DNA of 64,000 nucleotides from Pseudoalteromonas haloplanktis ATCC 14393 (lineage in GTDB: Bacteria; Pseudomonadota; Gammaproteobacteria; Enterobacterales; Alteromonadaceae): NCBI RefSeq assembly GCF_000238355.1, contig NZ_AHCA01000001.1, positions 558,001 through 622,000 of the forward strand, in the 5' to 3' direction. Within the stretch, counting starts at the first letter, position 1. Each line of letters opens with the position of its first letter. The notes under the pieces are model-generated. The model had not been told where the DNA came from, did no database searches, and saw nothing but the letters and a program-made list of their open reading frames with translations. The translations under genes were made by a program, and so were the position numbers. Positions 1-7,476 of this stretch are shown here, piece by piece.

Positions 1-350
1 AAAGCACTATTTACACGGTTTTGTACTTGTACTTGAGCACGATCGAGATCTGTACCAAGTGCAAATGTCACTGTCAGCGTCATACGGCCGTCACTGGTCG
101 CTTGTGAAAACATATACAACATGTTTTCAGCGCCATTGATCTCTTGCTCTAATGGTGTTGCAACGGTTTGCGCAATCACGGTCGGGTTTGCACCAGGGTA
201 ATTAGCGGTAACCACTACTGTAGGTGGTACAACTTCTGGGTACTCACTGACAGGCAACTGAAATAACGATATCGCACCGGCAATTAAAATCACCAATGAC
301 AGCATGGCTGCAAATATCGGTCGTTGAATAAAAAAGTGTGAAAATTTCAT
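1..350 (-). CDS. RND multidrug efflux permease, N-terminal fragment (cut by window edge)
   Basis: Inner-membrane proton-driven pump of the AcrB/MexF (HAE1) type. Only the first ~116 residues are in the window; the rest lies beyond base 1. The reading starts MKFSHFFIQRPIFAAMLSLV, the usual first transmembrane helix with the F-x-x-RP-x-FA motif, and continues with the periplasmic segment containing VSEYPEVVPPTVVVTANYPGA and the TPLEQEINGAENMLYM region typical of AcrB homologues. It follows the adaptor gene by only 8 bp, so the two are co-transcribed. The family exports antibiotics, dyes or detergents with a TolC-like channel; the substrate here cannot be told. An outer-membrane component, if encoded in this operon, is outside the window. 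Confidence 0.93.
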   Translation of the reverse strand, partial: MKFSHFFIQRPIFAAMLSLVILIAGAISLFQLPVSEYPEVVPPTVVVTANYPGANPTVIAQTVATPLEQEINGAENMLYMFSQATSDGRMTLTVTFALGTDLDRAQVQVQNRVNSA

Positions 351-358
351 TATTCGTC

Positions 359-1525
359 CTACTTCTTAGCCATCAGGGTGTGCTGCGCGGTTGGCGATAA
401 TGTAAAAGCCACACCTTCGGTGTCTAAAGTCACCGTATTTGGTGCGATAGGCATGCCAGGACCCACGCGTGCAGGCCCATTAACAGCAATGACATCGCCA
501 GCTTTTAAGCCAGCGGTCACAGCACGAAAACTGCCATATCTCTCGCCAGTTGTAACAAGCTTATATTCAAGGATATTGCCTTCACCGACAGTCAGTACAA
601 AGCGGTTTTTTAGATCAGTCCCAATGGCTTTATCAGGCACGATCACTTGTTCGGTAATATCATTTGCTGCTAATTTGATCCGCGCAAATGACCCTGCTCG
701 TAATCCTGTATTTTCATCAAATCGAGCTCGGACACGAAGCGTGCCTGTTGCTGCATTAATTTGGTTATCAATGAAATCGATATAACCGGTGTGCGCAAAT
801 GTACTTTGCCCCACTTTCTGCATCACCACTTGTTGATGATCTGCTGCAGCTACCTGTGAAAATGAGTGATTCCAAGTACGCTCATCAACATCAAAGTAAG
901 CGTACATAGTCTGGTTTGAGACAATTGAAGTCAGCACACTTTGTCCCGCCAACACGTTATTACCTTTGGTAATGTTAGCGCGAGAGATCACACCATCAAT
1001 TGGTGAACGGATATCTGTAAACTCTAAATCTAAATTAGCCGCAATAAGCTGTGCTTTTAAGGCCGCAAGCTGTGCTTCTCGTTGCTGTAACATTGAAGTA
1101 CGTGATTCAGCTTGCTCTGTCGAAATCGCTTTACGCTCGGTTAATCGTACAGCTCTTTTAGCTTCACTTTGCGCTTGTGATAATGCGGCCTCTGCACTGG
1201 CTACTTGCGCTTCTAAACTTGCCACTACTGCCGCATAAGGACGAGCATCCAGTTTAAACAATAAATCACCTTGCTTTACAGTATCACCTTCATTAAACGC
1301 AATTTGCTCAATAACACCTGCCACACGTGGCATAAGAGACACTTCTTCGGGCGCTTCTAAACGCGTGGTATAGGTATGCCAGTTTTGCACTGGCTTCACT
1401 AAAACTTCAGCAACATCAATTGGCTGAAGATGTTGTTGGTTACTTTGCTGGGCTGGTTCTTCAGCACAGCCACTAAGAGCAAGTGATGCCCCTAAAACGG
1501 CTATGGCTATTAAGTGTTTGTTCAT
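359..1525 (-). CDS. RND efflux periplasmic adaptor (membrane fusion) lipoprotein
   Basis: AcrA/MexE-type adaptor of 388 residues that links the inner-membrane pump to an outer-membrane channel. The open frame extends 18 codons upstream, but I chose the ATG at 1525 because AGGAG lies 7 bases before it and the protein then begins with a lipoprotein signal, lipobox LSGC (Cys about residue 20). Visible parts are the lipoyl half-motif around PRVAGVIEQIAFNEGDTVKQG, a coiled-coil hairpin rich in A/E/Q (about residues 85-155), the second lipoyl half (IRSPIDGVISRANITKGN) and beta-barrel domains. It is first in an operon with the RND permease and is divergent from a LysR gene, the probable regulator. 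Confidence 0.92.
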   Translation of the reverse strand: MNKHLIAIAVLGASLALSGCAEEPAQQSNQQHLQPIDVAEVLVKPVQNWHTYTTRLEAPEEVSLMPRVAGVIEQIAFNEGDTVKQGDLLFKLDARPYAAVVASLEAQVASAEAALSQAQSEAKRAVRLTERKAISTEQAESRTSMLQQREAQLAALKAQLIAANLDLEFTDIRSPIDGVISRANITKGNNVLAGQSVLTSIVSNQTMYAYFDVDERTWNHSFSQVAAADHQQVVMQKVGQSTFAHTGYIDFIDNQINAATGTLRVRARFDENTGLRAGSFARIKLAANDITEQVIVPDKAIGTDLKNRFVLTVGEGNILEYKLVTTGERYGSFRAVTAGLKAGDVIAVNGPARVGPGMPIAPNTVTLDTEGVAFTLSPTAQHTLMAKK

Positions 1526-1604
1526 GACGACGCTCCTTTTTATATGTTTTTTCATATTACGGAACAAACCTGTGGACAAAAACCGTAGATTTTTAAATTC
1601 ATTA

Positions 1605-1619
1605 ATGCCAATATGGCAT
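1605..1619. promoter_or_regulatory. Candidate LysR-type operator (T-N11-A dyad)
   Basis: A perfect dyad, ATGCC-AATAT-GGCAT, fits the T-N11-A rule of LysR-family binding sites. It lies in the 118-bp divergent interval, 25 bp before the LysR start and 80 bp before the adaptor start, where a LysR regulator normally sits to control both itself and the target operon. Binding is inferred. Confidence 0.6.
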
Positions 1620-1643
1620 CAATTAAATTTTAGTGAGTAGCCA

Positions 1644-2591
1644 ATGGACACCACGAGTCGTTTATTAATGTTGTTAGAAGTGGTTGAGCGCGGCTCATTT
1701 GCCAAAGCAGCAGAAACCCGCAATATTGATCGCTCCGTGATCTCAAAACAAATAAGCCGCCTTGAAGATGATCTCGGCGTACGCTTACTTAATCGCACCA
1801 CCCGCTCTTTTTCATTGACCGCCGCAGGCGCTGAAATGGTGAAAAAAGCCGCTGAACTGCGGCAATTACTTGGCGAAACCGTTCGTTTAGCAGAGAATTA
1901 TCACCAAGAGCCACGAGGCGTATTAAAAATAACCTCTTCAACAATCATTGGCAGACGCTACCTGCAGCCCGTTATTAATGATTTTCAAAAACGTTTTCCG
2001 CAAGTGGAAGTCGAGTTACGGCTTGATGATAAGTTAGTTGATTTGGTGTCTGAAGGGTTTGATTTAGCGTTTCGGGTCGGTGAACCAAAAGACTCATCAC
2101 TGATCGCACGTAAAATTGCCCGCAATAGGTTGCTGTTATTAGCTGCTCCGGAGTTTATTAACACGTATGGGCTACCATCTAAAATAACAGATTTAGCTGA
2201 TTTACCCGCGGCAAGTTATTCAAGCACCGCGTTACGCGTTGAAGGAATTCGTTATGTGGATCAATATGGGCTGCCGCAAGAGCAAAAAATTAAAAGTGTA
2301 TTTAGAGCCAATGATGCAGAAGTACTGCTCGACAAAACCCTTTCCGGCACGACCTACGTGCTGGCACCGGCATTTATTATTGGTGATGAAATAAAACAGG
2401 GGCGTTTAGTGCCATTGTTAACCGACATCAAACTACAAGAGTACAGTGCTATGTATGCGGTTTACCCTCACCGTGATTTACCAGTAAGAACACGGTTATT
2501 CTTTGATGCTATCCGAGAGCACTTGGGTAAAGACACTCCACTGTGGGAAAATAATATTCCAGAATTTGCACAGATGTATCAAGGTAATTAA
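1644..2591 (+). CDS. LysR-family transcriptional regulator
   Basis: A 315-residue DNA-binding regulator. The N-terminal winged helix-turn-helix (about 3-60) has the family pattern FAKAAETRNIDRSVISKQIS then LEDDLGVRLLNRTTRSFSLT. The C-terminal periplasmic-binding-like effector domain runs from about 90 to 295 (PRGVLKITSSTIIGRRYLQP; GFDLAFRVGE). It is transcribed away from the RND operon, with a T-N11-A dyad between them, so it probably controls that pump; the effector is unknown. The sequence resembles the large CrgA/DmlR subgroup. Its 3' end overlaps by 4 bp the end of the convergent diguanylate cyclase gene. Confidence 0.92.
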   Translation: MDTTSRLLMLLEVVERGSFAKAAETRNIDRSVISKQISRLEDDLGVRLLNRTTRSFSLTAAGAEMVKKAAELRQLLGETVRLAENYHQEPRGVLKITSSTIIGRRYLQPVINDFQKRFPQVEVELRLDDKLVDLVSEGFDLAFRVGEPKDSSLIARKIARNRLLLLAAPEFINTYGLPSKITDLADLPAASYSSTALRVEGIRYVDQYGLPQEQKIKSVFRANDAEVLLDKTLSGTTYVLAPAFIIGDEIKQGRLVPLLTDIKLQEYSAMYAVYPHRDLPVRTRLFFDAIREHLGKDTPLWENNIPEFAQMYQGN

Positions 2592-3625
2592 GAAACTTGC
2601 TCTAAATTTGTTGAATAGTGTATTTGCTCAGCAGATACGTTATTTCTGCCACCTTTTTTAGCTTGGTAAAGTTGCTTGTCTGTTGCTTTGAGCTGCTGTT
2701 TTAACGTATCGTTATTGCGATACGCCGCTAAGCCAATACTAGCGGTTAAACGGATCTCTCGGTCACCAACATTAATCACGCAGTCTTGTAAGGTCACTCT
2801 TATCTTTTCAGCAAGTTGATAACTTTCTTGTTGACTAGAATTGGGAATAAACAGCGCAAACTCCTCTCCCCCAACTCTGAAAACTCGTCCTTTATTGACT
2901 ACCTCCTTGAGAATACTCGCCACCTTAACTAACACTTGGTCACCTACATCATGACCAAACTGATCATTCACTTTTTTAAAGTAGTCAAGATCAAGCAGCA
3001 TAGTAAACAAGTTGGTTTTATTTTCTAGCTCCACTTCAAAGTAGTGATTCATTGCTAAGCGATTACCGGTTTTTGTCAACGGGTCATACAAAGCAAGGTT
3101 TTCTAAGCGTTGTGCAAATTGCGCGCGACTGGCTTCAAAAATGTGTGCAATAACCCAGATCCCAACATAGCTAAAACTCATATTTAAACTTAAGTTAAGA
3201 TCTGAAAATGGCGCGAGGGAGGGTTTACTTATAAATACGCTAGTTTGCACACATGCTAATAAAAGCGATAAATAAAAACCATGCTTGCAGCCTAATAATA
3301 AGTAGTAAAGAACTGGTAACGTAAAGGACCAAACGAATAAACCATTCTTCATCGCGGCTAAATAGGTGCCCAATGTGACTAACAGCGTAATGCATAAACA
3401 TAACACTAACGGTTGCCATGTATGAATTTTGCGTGTACGAGCATAATGAAAAGTGTAAAAACAATAAACAGCAAAAATTCCTTCTAAAACTCCTAATGGA
3501 TAGAAGTCATTCACAAAAAGGTTAAAATAGGTAAAAATACTCGCTAAAATTCCAAAACAAAAGCATACCCACTTTAGTAGGTTTTCACGTAGTACTTTAA
3601 CGCTATCAATCGCTGCGATATCCAT
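2588..3625 (-). CDS. Membrane diguanylate cyclase (GGDEF)
   Basis: Predicted to make cyclic di-GMP. The 345-residue protein has about six hydrophobic helices in the first ~165 residues (an MHYT/MASE-like membrane sensor that I do not recognise by name) and a GGDEF domain from about 175 to 335: DPLTKTGNRL, LDLDYFKKVNDQFGHDVGD, then GGEEF at 252-256. The signature is the active GGEEF form. The position where a product-inhibition RxxD motif would sit reads VNKG, so feedback control through that site looks absent. Single gene, convergent with the LysR gene. Confidence 0.9.
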   Translation of the reverse strand: MDIAAIDSVKVLRENLLKWVCFCFGILASIFTYFNLFVNDFYPLGVLEGIFAVYCFYTFHYARTRKIHTWQPLVLCLCITLLVTLGTYLAAMKNGLFVWSFTLPVLYYLLLGCKHGFYLSLLLACVQTSVFISKPSLAPFSDLNLSLNMSFSYVGIWVIAHIFEASRAQFAQRLENLALYDPLTKTGNRLAMNHYFEVELENKTNLFTMLLDLDYFKKVNDQFGHDVGDQVLVKVASILKEVVNKGRVFRVGGEEFALFIPNSSQQESYQLAEKIRVTLQDCVINVGDREIRLTASIGLAAYRNNDTLKQQLKATDKQLYQAKKGGRNNVSAEQIHYSTNLEQVS

Positions 3626-3717
3626 TCGAAAAACTTAAATTTAATAGGTAACAAAAAAGTTAGTCTAACGGTTAATTTACAGAGTACAAGCACTATTTAT
3701 GTTTAATAAAGCAGGCG

Positions 3718-4584
3718 CTAATCATCGGCAATTAATTGATCAATATCTTTTAGCATATCGGCAAATTCATCGTTAGCATGCTTAAGCTGTTGCGCTGTCA
3801 TCGTCGCTCTTAAATTAATTAAAAGTTGCACATAGCGCTTTGAGTTGTTGGTGTCTAATTGTATCAGCTCGTCGCTCATATACGCTTCACGCTCAGTGAT
3901 CACTTCAGCTAATTGGCTAATAAACTGCTCACGGCTCAGTTGCGGATCAAAAAATACCTGCTTAAGCTTATCCAATCGGGTTTGCTTATAACTATGCCAT
4001 AACAAAAATGTACTCTGGAATTCACTGTTTGCTTTGCTGATCAAAGCCTCTTGCTGATCATCAATAGAGCCTAGCCAATCTTTGTAGGTATCTAACTGAC
4101 GTTCAAGGCGATCTTGGGCACGTTCTGAGGCTGTTTGTTCATTGAACTCTGCAATATCATCTGCCATATCTTGTGCTATAGCATCAACAAATTCCTGTCG
4201 CTGTTGCAGTGATAAAGTGAGGGCAAGCTCGATCAAATCATCTTTAACATACAAGACCAATGTTTGCCAATGCTGCTTAGCGCCTTGAAAATGGGATAGC
4301 AATGCCTGCTCTGATGGGGTATCGGTTAGTAATTTTTGTAATGACATTAAATCCTGACGATAAAGTGGCAGTTGAGTTTTACGATGCCAATCTCGGCTTT
4401 GTTTAATTATTGCTTTAGCCTGTTTACTTTGCTGTTTTGATAAATCGACATAATCATCAATCCAAAACGCCGAGAGCCAACCTATATTATTGTAGGTAAA
4501 GGTTGCAGAGCAACCTGATAAGATTATTAACAGCGCGCCAACTACTGCTACTCTGCATTTTAAAATAATAGTTGCTCTAGACAT
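3718..4584 (-). CDS. DUF6279 family lipoprotein
   Basis: A 288-residue exported lipoprotein of unknown function. A signal peptide ends in the lipobox ILSGC (Cys at about 25), followed by the family's conserved start FTYNNIGWLSAFWIDDYVDLSKQQSK. The rest is almost wholly alpha-helical, rich in Q, E and L, with no recognisable catalytic motif. The family is common in gammaproteobacteria as a single-gene unit and its role has not been established to my knowledge. It stands alone here between the cyclase gene and the non-coding region. Confidence 0.82.
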   Translation of the reverse strand: MSRATIILKCRVAVVGALLIILSGCSATFTYNNIGWLSAFWIDDYVDLSKQQSKQAKAIIKQSRDWHRKTQLPLYRQDLMSLQKLLTDTPSEQALLSHFQGAKQHWQTLVLYVKDDLIELALTLSLQQRQEFVDAIAQDMADDIAEFNEQTASERAQDRLERQLDTYKDWLGSIDDQQEALISKANSEFQSTFLLWHSYKQTRLDKLKQVFFDPQLSREQFISQLAEVITEREAYMSDELIQLDTNNSKRYVQLLINLRATMTAQQLKHANDEFADMLKDIDQLIADD

Positions 4585-4671
4585 TTTTTATTTTCTTATA
4601 CAATTAATAGCCCTACGTTAATCAACTTATTCGTCGCTGTAAATAAATGACTAGAAATAAAACTAAACAAA

Positions 4672-4686
4672 TAGAAATAATTATCA
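4672..4686. promoter_or_regulatory. Candidate Fur box upstream of the sRNA promoter
   Basis: The 15-mer TAGAAATAATTATCA matches 11 of the 14 defined positions of the 7-1-7 Fur consensus (TGATAAT-N-ATTATCA), with the right half perfect. It ends 8 bp before a TTGACA -35 element, so a bound repressor would cover the promoter. Fur control is inferred from the match and position. Confidence 0.5.
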
Positions 4687-4694
4687 TTTAGTTG

Positions 4695-4723
4695 TTGACA
4701 CCCAGTTAAATCAAAGTAATAAT
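4695..4723 (+). promoter_or_regulatory. Sigma70 promoter of the RyhB-like sRNA
   Basis: A perfect -35 TTGACA (4695-4700) is followed after 16-17 bases by TAATAAT (4717-4723). No open reading frame follows until 5149, while a strong terminator ends at 5022, so the promoter appears to serve a non-coding transcript starting near 4730. Confidence 0.6.
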
Positions 4724-4729
4724 CGTTCG

Positions 4730-5022
4730 CATCAACACAGAATAACCCAACTCTTTAAGCCTTCGCTTATTGTAAGGCATGGGAACGTACCGACCTCAGT
4801 GCCCTAGGGAAGATCACCAGCAAGGATGCTGGCCCCTTATACCCAAGATGCAGAATTCATATCTTGGCTTGGGTGTATTAACGTTGTTGATGAAGCCTGT
4901 GCTGCTTCAATGAAACACTTTACTCGACCCAAAGTGCTTTATAACAAACACACTTACTTGCTACATTGCTCATATCGGTGACGGTTGATATGAACCCAAA
5001 AAGCCCCGCTGGGGCTTTTTTT
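4730..5022 (+). ncRNA. RyhB-like iron-responsive small RNA (candidate)
   Basis: A non-coding unit of about 290 nt bounded by a consensus promoter and a strong terminator, with a Fur-box-like site just upstream. At 4963-4975 it carries ACATTGCTCATAT, which differs at one base from ACATTGCTCACAT, the conserved pairing core of enterobacterial and vibrio RyhB as I recall it. RyhB, repressed by Fur, blocks translation of iron-using and iron-storing proteins when iron is scarce, using Hfq. Other structure: a hairpin 4817-4832 with AGGA in the loop, overlapping alternative stems at about 4850-4883, and a short stem 4970-4976/4987-4993 before the terminator. It is longer than the E. coli RNA (90 nt) and nearer to the vibrio form. 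A weaker internal promoter (TTTACT-N15-TATAAC, 4919-4945) could give a short version. The iron genes at 58-64 kb are natural targets. The identification is inferred. Confidence 0.55.
4998..5022 (+). terminator. Intrinsic terminator of the sRNA
   Basis: A perfect 10-bp stem, AAAAAGCCCC / GGGGCTTTTT with loop GCT, followed by further T residues. This is a textbook Rho-independent terminator and also the poly-U 3' end that Hfq-binding sRNAs need. Confidence 0.9.
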
Positions 5023-5148
5023 ATTCCTTTAAATTTTCTATAAAATCTGTATCTTATGTGCATTCTTTATCATTTATAGTGCGAAGCTGGGCAATTGTGG
5101 TTGTAAGAACTAAAATTAAACAGTAACAAACTGATTGGAGGTATTGTC

Positions 5149-5873
5149 ATGTGGCAGCCTAAGTTAAATATATTGTTGATGGTCGGTGCACTTAGCATCA
5201 GTGGTATTGCTCATGCAGGGCTTGAAGAAGGGATCCTCGCCGCCAATGAAGGGCAATTTGAAGAGGCTCTAAAGGAGTTTCGTTATCTGGCAGATAAAGG
5301 CTATGCACCGGGTATATATGAACTTGGCCAACTCTATGAAGGTGGTTTTGGGGTAACCCGTGACTATCATAAGGCCGCTGAGCTTTACCAACAAGGCGTT
5401 AAAAAACAGCATGTTGATTCTATGTTTGCATTGGCAGTACTGTATCAAGAAGGTAAAGGCGTAAAACTTGATAAACAAATGTCAGTTAAGCTCTTTAAAC
5501 AAGCCGCTGAAAAAAATATGCCTGCGGCACAGTTTAATTTAGGTGTTATGTATGCCAATGGTGATGGCGTTGCCCAGGATTATAAAGAAGCTATGCGCTG
5601 GTATGAAAAAGCCGCTGGTAATAATTATACTCTGGCACAATTTAATATGGCGCTAATGTATTTTGAAGGTCATGGGGTCGAAAAAATATAGAAAAGTCAT
5701 ATATATGGAATACGGTTGCTGAATACAACGGTAATTTAGATGCAAGCCATAGTCGCAAGTTAGATGAACGTAAACTGATGCCAGCGCAAATCACTGCGGC
5801 CAAAGAAAAAGCCGATGTCTTGTATGAAAAAATTCTTGCTGGCCTCTATGCTGGCGAAGGAAGGATGTTTTAA
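5149..5873 (+). pseudogene. Sel1-repeat (TPR-like) exported protein with a frameshift
   Basis: Signal peptide (about residues 1-23, ending AHAG), then four Sel1-like 36-residue repeats with the pattern A-x-x-x-LG-x-x-Y-x-x-G-x-G-V-x-x-D. The frame stops at 5691 (TAG) just after HGVEK. Directly downstream, in the -1 frame, the missing tail continues without a gap (NIEKSYIWNTVAEYNGNLDA ... YAGEGRMF) to a stop at 5871-5873, giving about 241 residues in all. The break falls on a run of six A (5681-5686); seven would restore one frame. It could be a real mutation, a sequencing slip in the homopolymer, or ribosomal slippage. Sel1 proteins act as scaffolds for protein contacts; no partner is evident here. 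Confidence 0.8.
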
Positions 5874-5895
5874 CAACAGATAATGAAGCTTCCAA

Positions 5896-5929
5896 GCTGT
5901 ACTTAGCCCTTCACGGGCGTAAGTACAGC
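5896..5929. terminator. Bidirectional hairpin between convergent genes
   Basis: A 10-bp inverted repeat, GCTGTACTTA / TAAGTACAGC, with an inner GCCC/GGGC stem, lies between the Sel1 gene (+) and the aldehyde dehydrogenase gene (-). It includes the last codons and the stop of the latter. It is followed by TTTT on the plus strand and is probably a shared terminator. Confidence 0.55.
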
Positions 5930-7347
5930 CATTTTAAAGCTTTCATCAACAGTTTATTCTGCGACAACAGTAAATTTAATTTAGGGTTAAATCCACCCGT
6001 TTTTAAAGTATTACGGGCATGACTAAAAGTTAAAAAGCCTTCTCTACCATGATAGTTCCCCATCCCTGATGGACCCAAACCACCAAATGGCGCATCGTCA
6101 GCGGTCACTTGCATTAATGTATCATTAATTGCGAATGTACCACTTTGAGTGTGTTGCTGAATATGTGCATTGATTTGCCTATTTTGCCCCATTATATATA
6201 AAGCAAGTGGTTGAGGGCGTTGATTTATATAATCAATTGCGTGGCTTAATTGCAGGTAAGTAACAATCGCAAGAATGGGCCCGAACAACTCCTCCTGCAT
6301 TAACTTCATCTGGTCGTTAACGTCCGTAACAATGTGTAGGCCTAACCTATGTTTGTGCGCATCGCTTTGATTTTCTTCCAATGGTTTGATTATTTGTGCG
6401 CCGTGCTGCTGCGCATCCGCTAATAAATCTGTTAAACGTGCGAAATGATGGTCATTAATAACTGACGTTAAGTTTTTACCTTCCACGCCTAATTTATAAT
6501 GCTTTTTATATAAACCACACAGGCTTTTCACTAATTGATGCTGTAACTTCTCAGGCACTAAAACATAATCTGGTGCAACACAAATTTGCCCTGCATTGGT
6601 CATTTTACCAAAGAGAATTGCTTTAGCCGCTTTATCTATATCGACTTGTTCAGTAATAACAACTGGGGATTTTCCGCCTAATTCAAGCGTTACAGGTGTA
6701 AGATTGTTACTTGCAGCTGCCATAATGTGTCGACCGACAGCTGTTGAACCAGTAAAAAATAGGTGCGCAAAAGGTAAATGGCTAAACTGCTGGCTTAATT
6801 GTGCTTCCCCTTCGATTACAGCACAGTAGTCACTGAGTTCACCACTAAATAACTTTTTAAGCACTTGATTAGTATGCGGTGTAAATTCACTGACTTTTAA
6901 CAATACCCGATTGCCTGCAGCAATCGCGGTGCTCACTGGTACAACCGCTAGTTGAATAGGATAATTCCATGGCGAAATAATTCCAACCACACCTTTAGGT
7001 TGGTAGCTAACTGCAACTTTTGAAGGGGCTAAACTCAGTCCGGCTTTACGAGGCGACTCTTTCGCCCATTTAGGCAAGTGTGTAATTGTATGGCTGATTG
7101 TTTTGGTAGTGGGTAAAATGTCGCCCAACACAGTATCAAAAGCAGTACGATAGCCAAAGTCTTTTGAGCTTGCAGCAACAAATTCGGCTTCTAGTGTCAA
7201 TAACGCCCGTTTTAGGGATTTTAATAACTGGATACGCTTTGCGATTGTTAAATAAGGCTGCTCATCAAAATGCCGCTGCATTTCATCAAACTGCGTTTTT
7301 AACTCGCTCGTGGAGGCTGTAACAGTGTCAGACAAACGCATACTCAT
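5911..7347 (-). CDS. Coniferyl-aldehyde dehydrogenase-like NAD(P)+ aldehyde dehydrogenase
   Basis: A 478-residue cytoplasmic oxidoreductase of the class-3-like ALDH group often annotated as coniferyl aldehyde dehydrogenase, oxidising aldehydes to acids. Visible: the nucleotide-binding stretch (IISPWNYPIQLAVVP; FTGSTAVGRHIM), catalytic glutamate in LELGGKSP, catalytic cysteine in NAGQICVAPDYVLVP, and the C-terminal EELFGPILAI and PFGGLGPSGMGNYHG motifs. All key residues are present. ATG at 7347 is used; the next ATG is two codons in. It is 129 bp downstream of the DASS transporter in the same direction and may be read with it. The specific substrate is not determinable; fatty or aromatic aldehydes are both possible. 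Confidence 0.85.
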   Translation of the reverse strand: MSMRLSDTVTASTSELKTQFDEMQRHFDEQPYLTIAKRIQLLKSLKRALLTLEAEFVAASSKDFGYRTAFDTVLGDILPTTKTISHTITHLPKWAKESPRKAGLSLAPSKVAVSYQPKGVVGIISPWNYPIQLAVVPVSTAIAAGNRVLLKVSEFTPHTNQVLKKLFSGELSDYCAVIEGEAQLSQQFSHLPFAHLFFTGSTAVGRHIMAAASNNLTPVTLELGGKSPVVITEQVDIDKAAKAILFGKMTNAGQICVAPDYVLVPEKLQHQLVKSLCGLYKKHYKLGVEGKNLTSVINDHHFARLTDLLADAQQHGAQIIKPLEENQSDAHKHRLGLHIVTDVNDQMKLMQEELFGPILAIVTYLQLSHAIDYINQRPQPLALYIMGQNRQINAHIQQHTQSGTFAINDTLMQVTADDAPFGGLGPSGMGNYHGREGFLTFSHARNTLKTGGFNPKLNLLLSQNKLLMKALKWLYLRP

Positions 7348-7476
7348 AAACTAAGTCAATGTATACGCACTATAACTGTGTTTCTTAAAAGGGGCAAATA
7401 TTGGCTGGGTGATAAAGAGCGCTATTTACAGAACAATAGCGCTCTGGCTGGGTAAACTCCAATAATTTAGCTAAAG

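Noticed and set aside
1619..1801. 60-residue minus-strand frame opposite the start of the LysR gene
   Set aside because: Overlaps the helix-turn-helix coding region and the operator; no supporting signal.
4730..5022. Riboswitch or leader of the Sel1 gene; 6S RNA, RNase P RNA, tmRNA or SRP RNA
   Set aside because: A strong terminator ends before 5023, 126 bp before the Sel1 start, and none of the conserved sequence blocks of those RNAs was recognised.
5681..5691. Programmed ribosomal frameshifting as the primary explanation for the Sel1 break
   Set aside because: The slippery context (A AAA ATA) is not a good tandem-slip heptamer and no stimulating structure is evident; a deletion or read error is simpler.
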